Origin: JAGXLP01 sp042218715
GTDB lineage: Bacteria > Bipolaricaulota > Bipolaricaulia > M55B111
Length of the DNA: 14,818 nt
Assembly: GCA_042218715.1 (NCBI GenBank)
Contig: JBDGQU010000004.1
Location: 1 to 14,818, forward strand
Direction of reading: 5' to 3'
Shown: positions 13,624 to 14,818 of the stretch, in pieces
How the letters are laid out: the number at the start of each line of letters is the position of its first letter
Numbering within the stretch: position 1 is the first letter of the stretch
Program-made: the position numbers and the translations under genes
Notes under the pieces: generated by a model
Seen by the model: only the letters and a program-made list of their open reading frames with translations
What the model was told of the DNA's origin: nothing
Databases searched by the model: none

Positions 13624-14717
13624 TTGAGTTGGAGTTGACCGAAGTAGGAATTGTCAGGAATGGCTTTGAGGAACCGCAGAGCCCGGACGTTATGAGGGAT
13701 AGCGAAAGCGTAATCGAAGTTCACCGGAAATACGAAGACGGACTTTACGGAATTGAATCAAACCACTATCTTCAGATTCTGTTCTATTTTCATCTTTCAG
13801 ACGGCTACGAGCTAGTTGGGCCCAGGCGTCACGGCGAAGCGCGGGGAGTATTCGCGTCCCGCAGCCCCCATAGGCCCAGTTCCCTTGGAGCGACCGTCGT
13901 CGAATTGTTGGAAAGACATGGGAACGAGTTGAAGGTTCGCGGGCTGGATGCGGTCAACGGGACCCCTGTTGTCGACATCAAGCCTTACGCCGATCCGTTT
14001 GACAGTTCTTCTCCTGCCGACGACGAACGGAAAAGTAATCCCCGGGAGACGATTCAGAAGTTGATAAAGAGAAAGGATACGGAGAATCTGTTGCTGGAGG
14101 CAGGTCAGTTGCACGGTCACTTCTGTCCCTTTCTGTCACTAGGGGTTGTTGCCGCTCAGTACGCGGTTTCAGAACTTGGGAACGTGGCGCCCGATATGGA
14201 GGATACTGTTGCGATTGTGGAGACAAATAGCTGTTTTAGTGACGGAATTCAATACGTTACGGGCTGTACGTTCGGCAACAACGCCCTGATCTACAGGGAC
14301 TACGGCAAGACGGCGTTCACGCTGGCCTATAGAAACGGGCCCGGCATTAGGCTTTATTTTAGCGAGGAGGGATTCCTGGAAGAGACCTATCCTGAAGCGA
14401 TGGACCTGTTCAAAAAAGTAGTCGTTAATCGCGAAGGTACAGAGGAAGAGAAGGACAGGTTAAAGGAGGTTTGGCGCGATGTCGGGTTCGAGGTGGTTGC
14501 CCGTTCCGCCAGGGATTTGTTCGATATTGAACGGATAGACTCGCCCGATTTACCCGACTATGCGCCGATTTACGAGGACGAGTATTGCGATAGCTGTGGA
14601 GAAAAGTTCATGGCTCCGAAAGGTATCGAGAAGGATGGTCGGTGTCTATGCCGGGATTGTGCGGGCGAAGGTCATTTGCAGCTTGACGGTAGCGGATTGA
14701 AGGAGATTAGTAGTTGA
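13620..14717 (+). CDS. TrmO(TsaA/UPF0066)-FmdE-zinc ribbon fusion protein
   Basis: A 365-residue cytosolic three-domain protein. Residues 1-125 are TrmO/TsaA-like, with the signature GVFASRSPHRPSSLG (76-90; family GVFATRSPxRPNPIG). TrmO methylates t6A37 of some tRNAs with AdoMet. Residues 155-300 are FmdE-like (subunit E of formylmethanofuran dehydrogenase), with GQLHGHFCP (162-170), ETNSCFSDGIQYVTGCTFGN (201-220) and candidate metal ligands H167, C169, C205 and C216. The end is a zinc ribbon using C323, C326, C344 and C347, plus an extra C342. A charged linker (126-150) joins the first two parts. The GTG start overlaps the ATPase stop as GTGA, so it is the last gene of the nikR operon. Function is unproven: a metal chaperone or sensor, or metal-linked tRNA modification, are guesses. 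RPSSLG departs from RPNPIG, so methyltransferase activity is uncertain. Confidence 0.88.
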   Translation: MIELELTEVGIVRNGFEEPQSPDVMRDSESVIEVHRKYEDGLYGIESNHYLQILFYFHLSDGYELVGPRRHGEARGVFASRSPHRPSSLGATVVELLERHGNELKVRGLDAVNGTPVVDIKPYADPFDSSSPADDERKSNPRETIQKLIKRKDTENLLLEAGQLHGHFCPFLSLGVVAAQYAVSELGNVAPDMEDTVAIVETNSCFSDGIQYVTGCTFGNNALIYRDYGKTAFTLAYRNGPGIRLYFSEEGFLEETYPEAMDLFKKVVVNREGTEEEKDRLKEVWRDVGFEVVARSARDLFDIERIDSPDLPDYAPIYEDEYCDSCGEKFMAPKGIEKDGRCLCRDCAGEGHLQLDGSGLKEISS

Positions 14718-14759
14718 GATGGTGATCTAGGCTTAGCAGACAGTTCGACAAAATCGCAG

Positions 14760-14784
14760 GCGATTTCCCCGGCGTGGAAATCGC
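14760..14784 (+). terminator. Terminator-like hairpin after the nikR operon
   Basis: GCGATTTCC (14760-14768) and GGAAATCGC (14776-14784) form a perfect 9-bp stem with a 7-nt loop, followed by TCTTTC. It lies 42 nt after the last stop codon. The weak T-tract leaves open a leader structure for a gene beyond the window. Confidence 0.45.
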
Positions 14785-14818
14785 TCTTTCAGCAAGCTGA
14801 ACGTCGGATCTCGGCCTC

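Noticed and set aside
1..14818. CRISPR arrays, insertion sequences, prophage genes
   Set aside because: No regular repeat-spacer pattern, transposase, integrase or long terminal inverted repeats were seen.

Overview
The window is bacterial. It has bacterial RNase III, RnpA, peptide deformylase, GreA, class II LysRS, clear Shine-Dalgarno sequences, and GTG/TTG starts alongside ATG. Base composition is moderate and the proteins are rich in Glu. The accessory genes point to a strict anaerobe that uses nickel and corrinoids: NikR with a FecBCD-type importer, a TrmO-FmdE fusion, and a stand-alone MetH-activation-like protein. I cannot name the phylum. rnc and rnpA are both away from the neighbourhoods usual in Firmicutes and Proteobacteria, which suggests a deep-branching or poorly sampled lineage (inference).

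Layout. (1) 1-1435, minus strand: the 5' half of a tRNA (probably Arg) starts 4 nt after the rnc stop. rnc has its own promoter. Upstream is a PerR-type Fur-family regulator that has lost one Cys of each structural zinc pair. (2) 1436-1887: a long spacer, empty apart from an orphan tRNA T-arm-like element. (3) 1888-6143, plus strand: def, yggS, rnpA, greA, lysS and a PAP2 phosphatase in one tight run. lysS carries an in-frame TAA at codon 44. Terminator-like hairpins for both converging operons lie in 6181-6281. (4) 9867-6321, minus strand: MetH-activation-like protein, aspartate/glutamate racemase family protein, TrkA and TrkH. (5) 9868-10165: divergent promoter region with a candidate NikR operator and a repeat-bearing, possibly structured leader. 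(6) 10166-14717, plus strand: nikR, a FecB-type binding protein, FecCD permease, ATPase and the TrmO-FmdE-zinc ribbon fusion, with the last three genes overlapping. A strong hairpin follows near the window edge.

How the genes may work together. Block 3 is a housekeeping set for translation and RNA metabolism. Block 6 looks like a NikR-controlled metal uptake operon that ends in a protein joining a tRNA-methyltransferase-like domain to an FmdE domain. It is the best candidate here for an undescribed system: nickel or metal-complex import tied to intracellular metal handling or tRNA modification. That link is an inference from gene order, regulator type and domain content.
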